Assembly: GCF_001695835.1 (NCBI RefSeq)
Contig: NZ_MBSO01000005.1
Location: 1-64,000 of the forward strand
Reading direction: 5' to 3'
Origin: Ensifer sp. LC11
GTDB taxonomy: Bacteria > Pseudomonadota > Alphaproteobacteria > Rhizobiales > Rhizobiaceae
Length of the DNA stretch: 64,000 nucleotides
Numbering within the stretch: the first letter of the stretch is position 1; the number at the start of each line of letters is the position of its first letter. Under the pieces are notes generated by a model. It was not told where the DNA came from, searched no databases, and worked only from the letters and a program-made list of their open reading frames with translations. Made by a program: the position numbers and the translations under genes. Below, in pieces: positions 19,717-28,709 of the stretch.

Positions 19717-20028
19717 ATGCTGGTTTGCAGCTGCAATTTCATCACGGAAAAAGAGATCGAGGACGTGATCGTCGGCCTCCTTAACGAGGACTGCTGGCAG
19801 TTGATCGTGCCGGCGAAAGTCTATCACGCGATGGAAAAACGCGGCCGCTGCTGCGGCTGTTTCCCCAATGTCGTCGACATCATCATCCGCACCACCGAGC
19901 AATATCACGCGCACCGCGACTCGACGGACGCAGAGATATTTGATTTCATGGCCCGCCTCAGACAATTCCATGAGGACAATCGGAGGGCGGACCTTGAAAG
20001 GCGACAAAAAAGTCATCGAGCAGCTTAA
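19717..20028 (+). CDS. bfd: Bacterioferritin-associated ferredoxin
   Basis: A 103-residue Bfd-type [2Fe-2S] protein that reduces the bacterioferritin core to release iron. The four cysteines fit the BFD-like fold: [13 protein letters not shown] (two Cys) and [14 protein letters not shown] (CxxC within CCGC). The ATG at 19717 is chosen as it begins directly at the family motif; an upstream start at 19669 would lie in the promoter. The C-terminal 40 residues are longer than in E. coli Bfd and acidic/basic mixed. Its end overlaps the start of bfr by 35 bases, coupling carrier and store. Confidence 0.93.
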   Translation: MLVCSCNFITEKEIEDVIVGLLNEDCWQLIVPAKVYHAMEKRGRCCGCFPNVVDIIIRTTEQYHAHRDSTDAEIFDFMARLRQFHEDNRRADLERRQKSHRAA

Positions 20029-20485
20029 CGAAGCGCTCTATCTCGAACTCGGTGCCGTCAACCAGTATTGGCTGCACTACCGCCTCCTCGAAGACTGGGG
20101 TTACACGCTTCTCGCCAAGAAGGAGCGCGCCGAATCCATCGAGGAAATGCAGCACGCGGACAAGCTTGTTGCCCGCATCATCTTCCTCGAAGGCCACCCC
20201 AATCTGCAGACGGTTGCGCCGTTGCGCATCGGCCAGAACGTCAAGGAAGTGCTGAAGGCGGATCTCGCCGGCGAATACGACGCCCGCACCGCCTACAAGA
20301 AATCCCGCGACATCTGTCATGCCGCCGGAGACTATGTCTCCATGAAGCTCTTCGAAGAGCTGCTCGCCGACGAAGAAGGCCATATCGACTTCCTCGAAAC
20401 CCAGCTCGAGCTGCTCGACAAGATCGGCGAAGAGAAATACGGCCAGCTCAATGCCGCGCCGGCCAATGAGGCCGAAGCCGACTAA
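19994..20485 (+). CDS. bfr: Bacterioferritin
   Basis: A 163-residue ferritin-like four-helix protein that forms 24-mer iron-storage shells with haem between subunits. Ferroxidase ligands are visible in [28 protein letters not shown] and [12 protein letters not shown], and the haem-ligand Met lies in EEMQHAD (Met52 of the family). The start is TTG at 19994, giving the family N-terminus [12 protein letters not shown], preceded by GGAGGG; the ATG at 19970 is a weaker option. It overlaps the bfd end by 35 bases and ends before a strong terminator. Confidence 0.95.
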   Translation: MKGDKKVIEQLNEALYLELGAVNQYWLHYRLLEDWGYTLLAKKERAESIEEMQHADKLVARIIFLEGHPNLQTVAPLRIGQNVKEVLKADLAGEYDARTAYKKSRDICHAAGDYVSMKLFEELLADEEGHIDFLETQLELLDKIGEEKYGQLNAAPANEAEAD

Positions 20486-20511
20486 GCTCAGCGCGGCTTT
20501 CCAAAAACAAG

Positions 20512-20538
20512 GGCCGGCGATTTCGCCGGCCTTTTTGT
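20512..20538 (+). terminator. Terminator after bfr
   Basis: GGCCGGCGA pairs perfectly with TCGCCGGCC across a 2-base loop, followed by five T. It lies 26 bases after the bfr stop and before the convergent rppH gene. Confidence 0.85.
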
Positions 20539-20560
20539 ATCTGTGACTGCCAGGTTCAGC

Positions 20561-21082
20561 TTACGCCGCCAGATGCGCGAAGGCCGAGACGACCTCCTCA
20601 TAGACCTTGCGCTTGAACGGCACGATCAGTTCCGGCAGGTCGCGCATCGGCTTCCACTCCCAGGCGTCGAATTCCGGGTCGTGGCCGCCCGGCGGCGGAT
20701 TGATGGCGATCTCGCTCTCCTCGCCCTCGAAGCGGAAGGCATACCAGCGCTGCGTCTGGCCGCGATACTTGCCCTTGAGGCCGATGCCGATCAGATGTTC
20801 GGGCAGGTCGTAGTTGATCCAGCCGGAGGCTTCCGCGAGCAGGGAGACCGTGCGCATGCCGGTCTCCTCGTAGAGTTCGCGATAGGCGGCCTTCAGCGGA
20901 TCCTCGTCCTTGTCGATGCCGCCCTGCGGCATCTGCCAGCGCTGCGGCGAGCCGTCATACTCCGAGTTGCCGACAGCGATGCGATGTCCGGCCCAGACGA
21001 GGCCCGCGCGATTCAGCACCATAACCCCGACACAGGGGCGATAGGGAAGATCCTCCGGTCTCAGTTTCTTGTCCTTGCTCAT
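20561..21082 (-). CDS. rppH: RNA pyrophosphohydrolase / dinucleoside polyphosphate hydrolase
   Basis: A 173-residue NUDIX enzyme that removes pyrophosphate from 5' triphosphate mRNA ends to start decay, and hydrolyses Ap4A-type dinucleotides. The box [20 protein letters not shown] is complete, preceded by the RppH landmark [10 protein letters not shown], and the N-terminus has [11 protein letters not shown]. Start at 21082 (AAGGAAGAG upstream) yields the usual length; 21148 would add 22 residues. It follows the YibQ-like gene in the minus-strand series, from which it is separated by a palindromic repeat. Confidence 0.93.
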   Translation of the reverse strand: MSKDKKLRPEDLPYRPCVGVMVLNRAGLVWAGHRIAVGNSEYDGSPQRWQMPQGGIDKDEDPLKAAYRELYEETGMRTVSLLAEASGWINYDLPEHLIGIGLKGKYRGQTQRWYAFRFEGEESEIAINPPPGGHDPEFDAWEWKPMRDLPELIVPFKRKVYEEVVSAFAHLAA

Positions 21083-21140
21083 CGGCTGCTCTTCCTTTCC
21101 GATCAAACCACGCGCGCGGCTGCAATCTAACTCTTTGAAA

Positions 21141-21193
21141 TGACGCAATTCCAGACGGAAAACCGCTTCACACTGTTGCTGGAATTACTTTAG
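21141..21193. repeat. GGCGGAAAACCG-core palindromic element, copy 1
   Basis: Outer arms CAATTCC and GGAATT enclose a core of the form GACGGAAAACCG followed by TTCACACTGTTGCT. The same layout recurs at 30942-30990 and 44747-44797. The stop codon of the YibQ-like gene sits at its edge. Confidence 0.7.
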
Positions 21194-22407
21194 TTTTGTT
21201 GCGGATCCTTGACGAGCGCGGAAACGCCGACAATCTCGATGCCGCGCCCCTGCGCTTCAGTCACCCAAGTGGCAATCGCGCCGACGCTTTCGTCAAAGGC
21301 CGAGGCGACGCCGATGGCGCTGCCGTTACGCCGTGCAATGCGCTCGAGCTCGTCGAGCTTCTTCAGGATTGCACCGCGGCTGAGTTCGGTGTCGAGCGTC
21401 AGATCGGCAAAGCCGTGCGGCACGTCGAAGGCATCGGCGAGCTTGCCCGAGAGAGATTGTGCCGAGGTGCCGTCGTCCAGGAACAGCAAGCCGCGCTTGC
21501 CAAGGTCGCGCATGACCGGTTCCAGCGCGTCGGCATCGGACAGGAAGCGGCCGCCGAGATAGTTCATGATGCCGGTGTAGTTGGTGATCTCCGCGAGGTT
21601 TTCATGCAGCTCCGCAAGGTTCTTCTTGGCGGAAGGACCGACGCGCAGGGCATTGGGGCCTGGGTCGTTCGCCGGGTAGTCGAACGGCTCCATCGGCACC
21701 TGCAGCAGGATCTCATGGCCGCTGCGGCGTGCCTCCTGCATCCAGCGCTGCAGGCTGTTTCCGGCTGTGGCAAAGCCAAGCGTTATGTCGGCCGGCAGGT
21801 CGCGAATCGCCTTCTGGGTTCCGGTCTGGCTGAGGCCGAGCCCGCCGACCACGAGCGCGACGCGCGTGCCACGCGCACCGGACCAGGGGCGAGCGTACTG
21901 ATCCATCGGGCGCAACCCATCGGGGCCGATGATCGGCAGCCGCCCGGCCGGGCTATCTTCCAGCAGGGCGTCGTTGGGCATGGCCGCCATGCGCGGATCC
22001 TGGCCGCGGATCGGGCCAACATTGATCAGAGCTGGGCCCTTGCCGTCACGGCTGCGCGGCGAAAACGTGGTGACGGTGGAGCCATCGTCCGTGATTGTGC
22101 GCTCGACATTGGCGCCGGAATAGGCGGTTCCAGGCGCCATCGTTCCGTTATCGCCGGCGCCCGATTGGCCATTGGCAGCTTTCTGTGTCTTGCCGTCCGC
22201 ATCTTTCGCGCTCTCGGCCGTCACGGCCGCCGGCGACGGGATGCGCCTCAGCCCGTCGGGCGAAAGAGAACCCCAGAGGGACAGCCCGACAACGGCGGCG
22301 CCACAAAGGCCAAGAAGGGTAAGCCCGAGCAAGCGCGGAGGGGTGCGCTTCGCCGCTGGCTTTGCCCGCCGGTTCTGGCCGAGCGGAGCATTGAGATCAG
22401 TTCCCAA
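21190..22407 (-). CDS. Divergent polysaccharide deacetylase family protein (YibQ/DUF610)
   Basis: A 405-residue inner-membrane-anchored protein. An N-terminal basic stretch precedes a single membrane helix (LLGLTLLGLCGAAVVGLSLWG, about residues 26-46), then a low-complexity linker and a C-terminal NodB-like domain (RVALVVGGLGLSQTGTQKAI onward). The family lacks parts of the NodB metal triad, so activity is uncertain. In rhizobia this gene regularly follows ctpA and envC, suggesting a peptidoglycan or envelope role. Its stop lies at a palindromic element. Confidence 0.88.
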   Translation of the reverse strand: MGTDLNAPLGQNRRAKPAAKRTPPRLLGLTLLGLCGAAVVGLSLWGSLSPDGLRRIPSPAAVTAESAKDADGKTQKAANGQSGAGDNGTMAPGTAYSGANVERTITDDGSTVTTFSPRSRDGKGPALINVGPIRGQDPRMAAMPNDALLEDSPAGRLPIIGPDGLRPMDQYARPWSGARGTRVALVVGGLGLSQTGTQKAIRDLPADITLGFATAGNSLQRWMQEARRSGHEILLQVPMEPFDYPANDPGPNALRVGPSAKKNLAELHENLAEITNYTGIMNYLGGRFLSDADALEPVMRDLGKRGLLFLDDGTSAQSLSGKLADAFDVPHGFADLTLDTELSRGAILKKLDELERIARRNGSAIGVASAFDESVGAIATWVTEAQGRGIEIVGVSALVKDPQQN

Positions 22408-22500
22408 ACGGAGCCTCGGTCGAGCTGTAATGTTGCCGCCAGAGTGAGGTCGACGCCAAGACGCTTCGCCCGATCCTCCCCCTTAGCGCAACCGTGCCTA

Positions 22501-22601
22501 CTGCATGTTTCCTTAGATCGCCTCCGATTCAAGGCTAGAAACATCCACCAACTCAAACTTCTACGGCCTTTGCGCGTCCAAAAAGACGCGCGACGCTGTA
22601 G
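22501..22601 (+). repeat. RIME1-like intergenic element, copy 2
   Basis: Aligns with the minus strand of 5200-5304 from CTGCATGTTTCC through CCTTTGCGCGTC to GACGCTGTAG. The right hairpin (GCGCGTC/GACGCGC) is intact; the left one (CATGTTT/AAACAT) is diverged. It lies in the 343-bp spacer upstream of the YibQ-like gene and downstream of ctpA; nothing else is seen there besides the ctpA terminator. Confidence 0.75.
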
Positions 22602-22697
22602 AGAATCAGTCGCCACGGCGGCGCCTGCTAACCCTATAATTTAGTGGCGAAGGGTTGACCAGTGCATCGGCCAGCACAGGCATCCGGTCAAACGGAA

Positions 22698-22729
22698 AGC
22701 GCCGCATGTTCGATTGAACATGCGGCGCT
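22698..22729 (-). terminator. Hairpin terminator after ctpA
   Basis: AGCGCCGCATGTTC pairs perfectly over 14 bp with its complement across a 4-base loop. On the minus strand it is followed by TTTCCGTTT, an interrupted U-tract, 21 bases after the ctpA stop. Confidence 0.7.
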
Positions 22730-22750
22730 CTCTTTGCTGCCTAGGCAGAT

Positions 22751-24073
22751 TTACTTCTTGAGCTGTGCCTGTTCCGGATTGGCCGGGAAGGTCGGATCGG
22801 TCTTCTTGCCACGCAGCAGGTCGAGTGCGTAGTTGAGCTGCAGATCGTCCTTCGTTTCCGGTGGCACATAGGCAACCGAGCCCGAGCCTTCGTCGGTTTC
22901 GCTCTGGCCCTGGATGTGGCCACGCAGGTCGGATTCGCCCTGAGCCTCGACCTTGCCGAGCAGTTCGGGCGGCAGCGGCTGTTCGACCTTGATGTCGGGC
23001 GAGATGCCCGTGCCCTGGATCGATTTGCCCGACGGCGTGTAGTAGAGCGCCGTCGTCAGACGCAGCGCGCCGGCTTCGCCGAGCGGAATGATCGTCTGGA
23101 CCGAGCCCTTGCCGAAGGAGCGCGTGCCGAGCACGGTCGCGCGCTTCAGATCCTGCAGGGCGCCGGCGACGATTTCCGAAGCCGAAGCCGAACCGCCGTT
23201 GACGAGAACGATCACAGGCTTGCCGTCGGTCAGGTCACCCGGGGTCGCGTTGAAGCGGCGGGTTTCATCCGGGTTGCGGCCGCGGGTCGAAACGACTTCA
23301 CCGCGCTCCAGGAAAGCGTCGGAGACGTTGATCGCCTGATCGAGCAGGCCACCCGGATTGAGGCGCAGGTCGAGGACATAGCCCTTGAGCTTGTCGGCCG
23401 GCACTTCCGACTTGATCTTCTCGATGCCCTTCTTCAGGTCGTCATAGGTCTTCTCGGTGAAGGAGATGACGCGCAGATAGCCGACATCGCCTTCGGTGCG
23501 GAACTTGACGGCGCGAACGGCGATGACGTCGCGAACGATCGTCAGGTCGATCGGCTTGTCGGCGCCCTTGCGCAGGATGGTCAGCTTGATCGGGGTGCCG
23601 ACGGCGCCGCGCATCTTCTCGACGGCGTCTTCCAGCTTCAGGCCGCGCACATCCTGACCGTCGATCTTCGAGATAAAGTCGCCGGCCAGTACACCGGCGC
23701 GCGCAGCAGGCGTGTCGTCGATCGGGCTCGTCACCTTGACGAGGTCGTCTTCCATCGTGACTTCGATGCCGAGGCCGCCGAACTCACCGCGGGTCTGGGT
23801 GCGCATGTCCTCGGCGTCGGCCGAGTTCATGTAGCTCGAATGCGGGTCGAGCGAGGAGAGCATGCCGTTGATGGCGTTCTCGATCAGCTTGTCGTCCTGC
23901 GGCGGCGTCACGTATTGCGCGCGCACGCGCTCGAACACGTCGCCGAAAATAGCAAGTTCGCGATAGGTCGAGGTATTGGCCGCGACGGCCGGAACGACGG
24001 CCGAATAAACCACGCCCATCGCGGTCGCGCCCATCAGCGCCCCGACCAGAACAAGTGAAGCCCTACGTATCAT
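22751..24073 (-). CDS. ctpA: Carboxy-terminal processing protease, S41 family
   Basis: A 440-residue periplasmic serine protease. An N-terminal signal/anchor (SLVLVGALMGATAMGVVYS) precedes a PDZ domain (LGIEVTMEDDLVKVTSPID, about 95-175) and the S41 core with Ser in NGGSASASEIVAGAL and Lys in TRSFGKGSVQT, the Ser-Lys dyad. CtpA trims C-termini of exported proteins and in several alphaproteobacteria affects peptidoglycan enzymes. The start at 24073 overlaps the envC end by 11 bases, and GGAAAGG precedes it; a longer frame to 24244 lies in envC. Confidence 0.95.
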   Translation of the reverse strand: MIRRASLVLVGALMGATAMGVVYSAVVPAVAANTSTYRELAIFGDVFERVRAQYVTPPQDDKLIENAINGMLSSLDPHSSYMNSADAEDMRTQTRGEFGGLGIEVTMEDDLVKVTSPIDDTPAARAGVLAGDFISKIDGQDVRGLKLEDAVEKMRGAVGTPIKLTILRKGADKPIDLTIVRDVIAVRAVKFRTEGDVGYLRVISFTEKTYDDLKKGIEKIKSEVPADKLKGYVLDLRLNPGGLLDQAINVSDAFLERGEVVSTRGRNPDETRRFNATPGDLTDGKPVIVLVNGGSASASEIVAGALQDLKRATVLGTRSFGKGSVQTIIPLGEAGALRLTTALYYTPSGKSIQGTGISPDIKVEQPLPPELLGKVEAQGESDLRGHIQGQSETDEGSGSVAYVPPETKDDLQLNYALDLLRGKKTDPTFPANPEQAQLKK

Positions 24074-25493
24074 TTCGCGCCTTTCCAACCTCTGCTGCGG
24101 TCCACCACGGTCGGGAATCAACCGGTTTACCGTCTTTCCGGAATTCAATGTAAAGCGTCGGCCGATCGGTTTCCAGCGCCAAGGCCGCTGCGCTTGCCAC
24201 TCTTTTTGCTCCCATCGTCGCCAGCGGTTCGCCGGCCACGACAAACTGTCCGGGCTGGACGCTCACCTTCTCCATGCCCGAGAGCACGACGTGGTAGCCG
24301 TCACCCGGGTTGAGAATGATCATCTGCCCATAACTGCGGAAATTGCCTGCATAGACGATCCAGCCATCTGACGGCGCAGTCACCAGCGCGCCGGGATTGG
24401 TTTCCAACATGATCCCTTGCAGGGAGTGCCCTGTGCCGTCTGCATCGCCGAATTTACGCAACAGCGATCCAGCGGCCGGATAGGCAAGCTTGTTCCTCAG
24501 CTCCGAAAACACATATGCGGGGGCAATGCGGTTTTTGTCAGGCACGGCGCTGCGGGCCAGTTCCCGCGCCGCCTCGCGCTCGGCCTCACTCATGCGCCGG
24601 CGCTCTTCCTCCTGGGCGCGGGCTGCCTCGGCGGCGTCGCGAACGGAGGCGATCTGGCTCTCGAGCGAACCGATCAGACCTTGCAGATTGGTAGCCTGGG
24701 CGGCGAGTTCCTGCGCCTTGCGCTGCTCGGCAGCAAGCTCGCCGGCGCTCGTCTGGCGCAGCTTCTCTTTCTCGGCGACCAGCATCGCCATGCGCCGCTC
24801 TTCTTCGACATTGGCCGTCATCGCCGCCGTCAGGTCTTCGCGCTGCTTGTCGATGCCGGCGCGGATGTCGGCGAGCGCCTTGAGGTCGGCCACCAGGTTT
24901 TCGGTTTCCTTGCGCAGGCCGGGCACGACGGCACCAAGCAGGATGGCGCTGCGTACCGAGGCGAGCGCGTCCTCCGGGGTGACCAGGATTGCCGGCGGCG
25001 GGTTGCGCCCCATCCGCTGCAGGGCGGCAAGCACTTCGGCAAGCACACCGCGCCGCGATCGCAACGACCGGCGAACCGTGTCCTCCTTGGTGCGCAGGTC
25101 ACTCAGCTTCTTCTCGCCGTCGACGATCTGCTGCTCCAGCTCCTGGCGCTTCCTGGCGGAATCGACGATCGCGACGCGCAGGGCCTCGTTGCTCTTGTCG
25201 ATCTCGGCAATGGTTGCGGTGAGCGCGTCGGCGCGCTCCTGTGAAAGCGTGATGGTCCTGGAGAGTGCGTCGAGCTCGCTGCGCGTGCTGTTGCGGCGAA
25301 GCGTGAGATCCGCAGCAGGATCCGGCGGCCCCTGTTCCTGGCCGGCCATCGAGGCGGCAGGAGACGGCGCATCCTGGGCGCCCGCCGGCAGGCCGATCGC
25401 AAGCGCAAGCGCAAAAAGCGCCGCTCTGCGGCCAGGCCGCCCTGCGTCGCCTCTTCTTATGCTGAAAACGCTGGCCTTGCCCTGGCGCGTCAT
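24063..25493 (-). CDS. Murein hydrolase activator EnvC family protein
   Basis: A protein of about 476 residues. A signal sequence (RRAALFALALAIGLPAGAQ) is followed by long coiled coil (about 60-330, rich in Ala, Glu, Arg, with heptads) and a C-terminal LytM/M23 domain (GTGHSLQGIMLETNPGALV, then DGYHVVLSGMEKVSV). The M23 zinc residues appear replaced, as in EnvC, which activates amidases at the division site rather than cutting murein. The start is uncertain: the ATG at 25493 gives a sensible signal peptide; 25562 and 25601 are in-frame options. It overlaps ctpA by 11 bases. Confidence 0.87.
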   Translation of the reverse strand: MTRQGKASVFSIRRGDAGRPGRRAALFALALAIGLPAGAQDAPSPAASMAGQEQGPPDPAADLTLRRNSTRSELDALSRTITLSQERADALTATIAEIDKSNEALRVAIVDSARKRQELEQQIVDGEKKLSDLRTKEDTVRRSLRSRRGVLAEVLAALQRMGRNPPPAILVTPEDALASVRSAILLGAVVPGLRKETENLVADLKALADIRAGIDKQREDLTAAMTANVEEERRMAMLVAEKEKLRQTSAGELAAEQRKAQELAAQATNLQGLIGSLESQIASVRDAAEAARAQEEERRRMSEAEREAARELARSAVPDKNRIAPAYVFSELRNKLAYPAAGSLLRKFGDADGTGHSLQGIMLETNPGALVTAPSDGWIVYAGNFRSYGQMIILNPGDGYHVVLSGMEKVSVQPGQFVVAGEPLATMGAKRVASAAALALETDRPTLYIEFRKDGKPVDSRPWWTAAEVGKARNDT

Positions 25494-25625
25494 CCGTCGC
25501 GTGCGTCCATCCGAAAATATGAGCAAAAAGCCTAATCTGATTTGGCGCGCGCGACCAAGCATATTCTCGTTATCGCCGCGTGTTACCGTGCGACGCGACA
25601 TGCGGGCGCAAGACCGAAGCCCGGA

Positions 25626-26108
25626 TTAGACGCGGTGATAGGGATGGCCCGAGAGAATGGTCACCGCGCGGTACAGCTGCTCGGCGATCAGGATGCGCAC
25701 GAGCTGGTGCGGCCAGGTCATCTTTCCAAGGTTGAGCACCGCATTGGCGCGGGCATGCAGGCTCGGGTCGAGACCATCGGCTCCGCCGATCGCAATCATC
25801 AGGTCCCGCTTGCCGCCGTCGCGGAACGTACCGAGGAGCGACGCGAAGCCTTCGGAATCGAGCGCCTTGCCGCGCTCGTCCAAAAGCACGAGCAGGCTGC
25901 CGTCGGCGAGCGCCTTTTCAAGCTGGGCCGCCTCCTCGCGTTTGCGCGTGTCCGCATTCGTCGCCCGGCTCTCGTTGACTTCGACGACGCGGGAGAGCTC
26001 GAGGCCGATCGCCGGACCGGCCTTGGAGAAGCGGTCGAGATAACGGGCCGCGAGATCCTTTTCCGGCCCCGCCTTCAGGCGGCCGACTGCGAAAAGTCCG
26101 ATACGCAT
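25626..26108 (-). CDS. rlmH: 23S rRNA (pseudouridine-1915-N3)-methyltransferase RlmH
   Basis: A 160-residue SPOUT methyltransferase that modifies helix 69 of 23S rRNA in assembled ribosomes. Typical pieces are MRIGLFAVGRLKAGPE at the start, LVLLDERGKALDSEGFA, the SAM-knot IAIGGADGLDPS and the C-terminal MTWPHQLVRILIAEQLYRA. The length is right for the family. The start at 26108 follows from the motif; the longer frame is non-conserved. It follows rsfS on the minus strand, an arrangement conserved in many bacteria. Confidence 0.96.
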   Translation of the reverse strand: MRIGLFAVGRLKAGPEKDLAARYLDRFSKAGPAIGLELSRVVEVNESRATNADTRKREEAAQLEKALADGSLLVLLDERGKALDSEGFASLLGTFRDGGKRDLMIAIGGADGLDPSLHARANAVLNLGKMTWPHQLVRILIAEQLYRAVTILSGHPYHRV

Positions 26109-26269
26109 GGCCCTATCCGTTCCCGCTCGCGCTGGACCGGGCAAAGCTCGATCAGTCGCAACAAACTTCCGGCTGACAACGCCGCTCAAGGCGGCGCCAG
26201 CCCTTCAAATTCATGCATGACCGCAACTCGGCTCGTCCGGCATTCAGCTGCGCGGCGACCCGGTCGGTC

Positions 26270-26701
26270 TCAATGCAGGGTGCCGTCCTCGATTTCAGGA
26301 GCCGCCCACATCTTTTCGATGTTGTAGAACTCCCGAATCTCCGGTCGGAAAATGTGAACGATCACATCACCGGTGTCGATCAGCACCCAGTCACCGCCTT
26401 CCAGACCTTCGACACGGGCATTGCCAAAGCCCCCGTCTTTCAGGTCGGTCGTCAGGTGATCGGCAATGGCCATCACATGCCTGTTCGATCGCCCGGAGAC
26501 AACGACCATGAAGTCTCCCAGCGCCGACTTTCCGGCAATGTTGATGCTGACGATATTCTCTGCCTTCGAGTCCTCTAGGCTTTCGAGGACCAGTTGAAGC
26601 GCACGGACAGCGGCTTCGTCGCTCGATCCCGTGCTGCGCGGGAATGCGGAGACCGCATATCCCTTGGCGTGTGCTGTTGTCAGGGTCTTTCCTTTCCACA
26701 T
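26270..26701 (-). CDS. rsfS: Ribosome silencing factor RsfS
   Basis: A 143-residue protein of the Iojap/RsfS family that binds uL14 and blocks subunit joining when nutrients are scarce. Signature stretches are ENIVSINIAGKSALGDFMVV, SGRSNRHVMAIADHL, GGDWVLIDTGDVIVHIF and the late EFYNIEKMW. The start is unclear: the ATG at 26701 has no good ribosome site, while AAAGGAAAG lies just inside, before an in-frame CTG at 26683. A TTG at 26731 is also possible. It lies between nadD and rlmH, the common bacterial order. Confidence 0.92.
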   Translation of the reverse strand: MWKGKTLTTAHAKGYAVSAFPRSTGSSDEAAVRALQLVLESLEDSKAENIVSINIAGKSALGDFMVVVSGRSNRHVMAIADHLTTDLKDGGFGNARVEGLEGGDWVLIDTGDVIVHIFRPEIREFYNIEKMWAAPEIEDGTLH

Positions 26702-26803
26702 GAACAGAACAGGCACTTCCGATTCGAACAAAGATCGAACCGTCCATGAATGTAGGCATCAAACCGTAGCGGTTTCAAGACAGCAGAACTGATTCCCAGG
26801 AAA

Positions 26804-27451
26804 TCATAGTCCGCCGGTGCGAAGTGCTGTGGAGCTCATCGACGAGCGAGGCCCGTGAATGAAGGTCCAGGCCGGGGCCGGGTGGAAGGCGAGGCGGCGT
26901 GCGTCGTCCTCATCTATACGGGCATAATCGAAGGTTTTCGCCATGCGCGAGGAGAGATAGGCAAGCGTCGAGCCCGGCCGGTCAATGACGGCGATCGGGA
27001 AGGTGCGGGCGATCTTCTGCCAGTTCTGCCAGCGGTGGAAACTCTTCAGATTGTCGGCGCCCATGATCCAGACGAAGCGAATATCGCGGTTGCGCGCCTG
27101 CACGATTTCGAGCGTGCGGGCGGTGTAGCTCTGACCGAGCGCCTGCTCGAAGGCCGTCACCTTGATGCGCGGGTTACGCGCGAGCCTTTCGCTCATGGCG
27201 ATGCGGTCGGCGAGCGGCGCCAGATTGTTGTGATCCTTGAGCGGGTTGCCGGGAGTGACCATCCACCAGAGCTGGTCGAGCCCGAGGCGCTGGATCGCCG
27301 TATCGGCAACCAGCACATGACCGTCATGCGGCGGATTGAAGGATCCGCCGAAGAGGCCCACCATCATGCCGCTTTCGACATGGGGCATGCGCAGGTAGCG
27401 GGCATTCACCTTGCCCGTCGTCACTTCAGGGCCTGACCTGTCCAGCACCAC
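26804..27451 (-). CDS. nadD: Nicotinate-nucleotide adenylyltransferase
   Basis: A 215-residue nucleotidyltransferase making nicotinate adenine dinucleotide for NAD. The phosphate-binding [19 protein letters not shown] holds the (H/T)xGH motif, and the late [12 protein letters not shown] matches the ISSTxIR signature. [11 protein letters not shown] and [16 protein letters not shown] are family blocks. The start at 27451 is GTG and overlaps proA by 26 bases; an ATG at 27388 is the conservative alternative and would leave the catalytic part intact. Confidence 0.93.
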   Translation of the reverse strand: MVLDRSGPEVTTGKVNARYLRMPHVESGMMVGLFGGSFNPPHDGHVLVADTAIQRLGLDQLWWMVTPGNPLKDHNNLAPLADRIAMSERLARNPRIKVTAFEQALGQSYTARTLEIVQARNRDIRFVWIMGADNLKSFHRWQNWQKIARTFPIAVIDRPGSTLAYLSSRMAKTFDYARIDEDDARRLAFHPAPAWTFIHGPRSSMSSTALRTGGL

Positions 27452-28709
27452 GCACCCGATACTTGAAGGAGGTCAATTGCTCGACGCCGACCGGGCCGCG
27501 GGCGTGCATCTTGCCGGTGGCAATGCCGATTTCGCCGCCCATGCCGAACTCGCCGCCATCGGCAAACTGGGTCGAGGCGTTGTGCAAAAGGATCGCGGAA
27601 TCAATCTCCGCAAAGAAGCGCTCGACCACCTGAGCATTCTCGGCGATGACGGCTTCGGTATGAGCCGATGACCAAGTGCTGATGTGCTCGATCGCGCCGG
27701 AAATGCCGTCCACCAGCTTCACTGAGATAATGGCGTCGAGATATTCGGTCGCCCAGTCCTCGTCAGTTGCGGCCTTCAGACCATCGGCCGCGCCGGCGAG
27801 GTCTTCCGATACGCGCACTTCGCAACCGGCCGCGAGCAACGCTTTCAACAGCGGTTTTGCCAGCCGCTCGGCATCGTTCCGGTCGATCAAAAGCGTTTCG
27901 GCGGCGCCGCAGATGCCGGTGCGGCGCATCTTGGCGTTGACGACGATCTTTTCCGCCATGGCGAGATCGGCCGAAGCGTCGACATAGATATGGCAGAGGC
28001 CCTCGAGGTGGGCGAAGACCGGGACACGCGCCTCGTTCTGAACGCGGGCAACGAGGCTCTTTCCGCCGCGCGGCACGATGACGTCGATCGCGCCGGCGAG
28101 GCCGGAAAGCATGGCGCCGACGGCGGCACGGTCGGCGACCGGCACCATCTGGATGGCATGCTCGGGCAGGCCGGCCGCCTTCAGCCCCTCGACCAGGCAG
28201 GCATGGATTGCACCCGAGGAATGGAAGCTGTCCGAGCCACCGCGCAGGATCACGGCATTGCCGGCCTTCAGGCAGAGTGCGCCAGCGTCCGCCGTCACAT
28301 TGGGCCGGCTTTCATAGATGACACCGATGACGCCGAGCGGCGTGCGCACGCGCTCGATGTGCAGGCCATTCGGCCGATCCCATTCGGCAATCACGTCGCC
28401 GACCGGGTCCTTGAATTCGGCAATCGCGCGGATGCCGTTCGCCATGTCGCGGATGCGGCCTTCAGTCAGCGTCAGGCGGTCGATGAAGGCGCTGGCGACA
28501 CCAGTTTCGCGGGCATTTTCGAGGTCGATCGCGTTGGCGGCGAGGATCTCGTCCATGCGCGCGACGATCGCGTCGGCCATGGCGATGAGGGCGGCGTGCT
28601 TGCGCTCGGCGCTGGCGACGGCGAGTGGTCGGCTGGCGGCCTTGGCCCTGCGGCCGATCTCCAGCATGACGCTCTCGACGTCGCCCTTGTTCTTCACCTC
28701 GTCAAGCAT
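27426..28709 (-). CDS. proA: Gamma-glutamyl phosphate reductase
   Basis: A 427-residue NADPH-dependent aldehyde-dehydrogenase-fold enzyme, second step of proline synthesis. Landmarks are [20 protein letters not shown], the glycine-rich [26 protein letters not shown], and the catalytic Cys in [14 protein letters not shown]. The ATG at 28709 has GGAAGG 9 bases upstream; an ATG at 28718 is possible. It overlaps proB by 8 bases and nadD by up to 26, so proB-proA-nadD are tightly coupled. Confidence 0.97.
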   Translation of the reverse strand: MLDEVKNKGDVESVMLEIGRRAKAASRPLAVASAERKHAALIAMADAIVARMDEILAANAIDLENARETGVASAFIDRLTLTEGRIRDMANGIRAIAEFKDPVGDVIAEWDRPNGLHIERVRTPLGVIGVIYESRPNVTADAGALCLKAGNAVILRGGSDSFHSSGAIHACLVEGLKAAGLPEHAIQMVPVADRAAVGAMLSGLAGAIDVIVPRGGKSLVARVQNEARVPVFAHLEGLCHIYVDASADLAMAEKIVVNAKMRRTGICGAAETLLIDRNDAERLAKPLLKALLAAGCEVRVSEDLAGAADGLKAATDEDWATEYLDAIISVKLVDGISGAIEHISTWSSAHTEAVIAENAQVVERFFAEIDSAILLHNASTQFADGGEFGMGGEIGIATGKMHARGPVGVEQLTSFKYRVRGAGQVRP

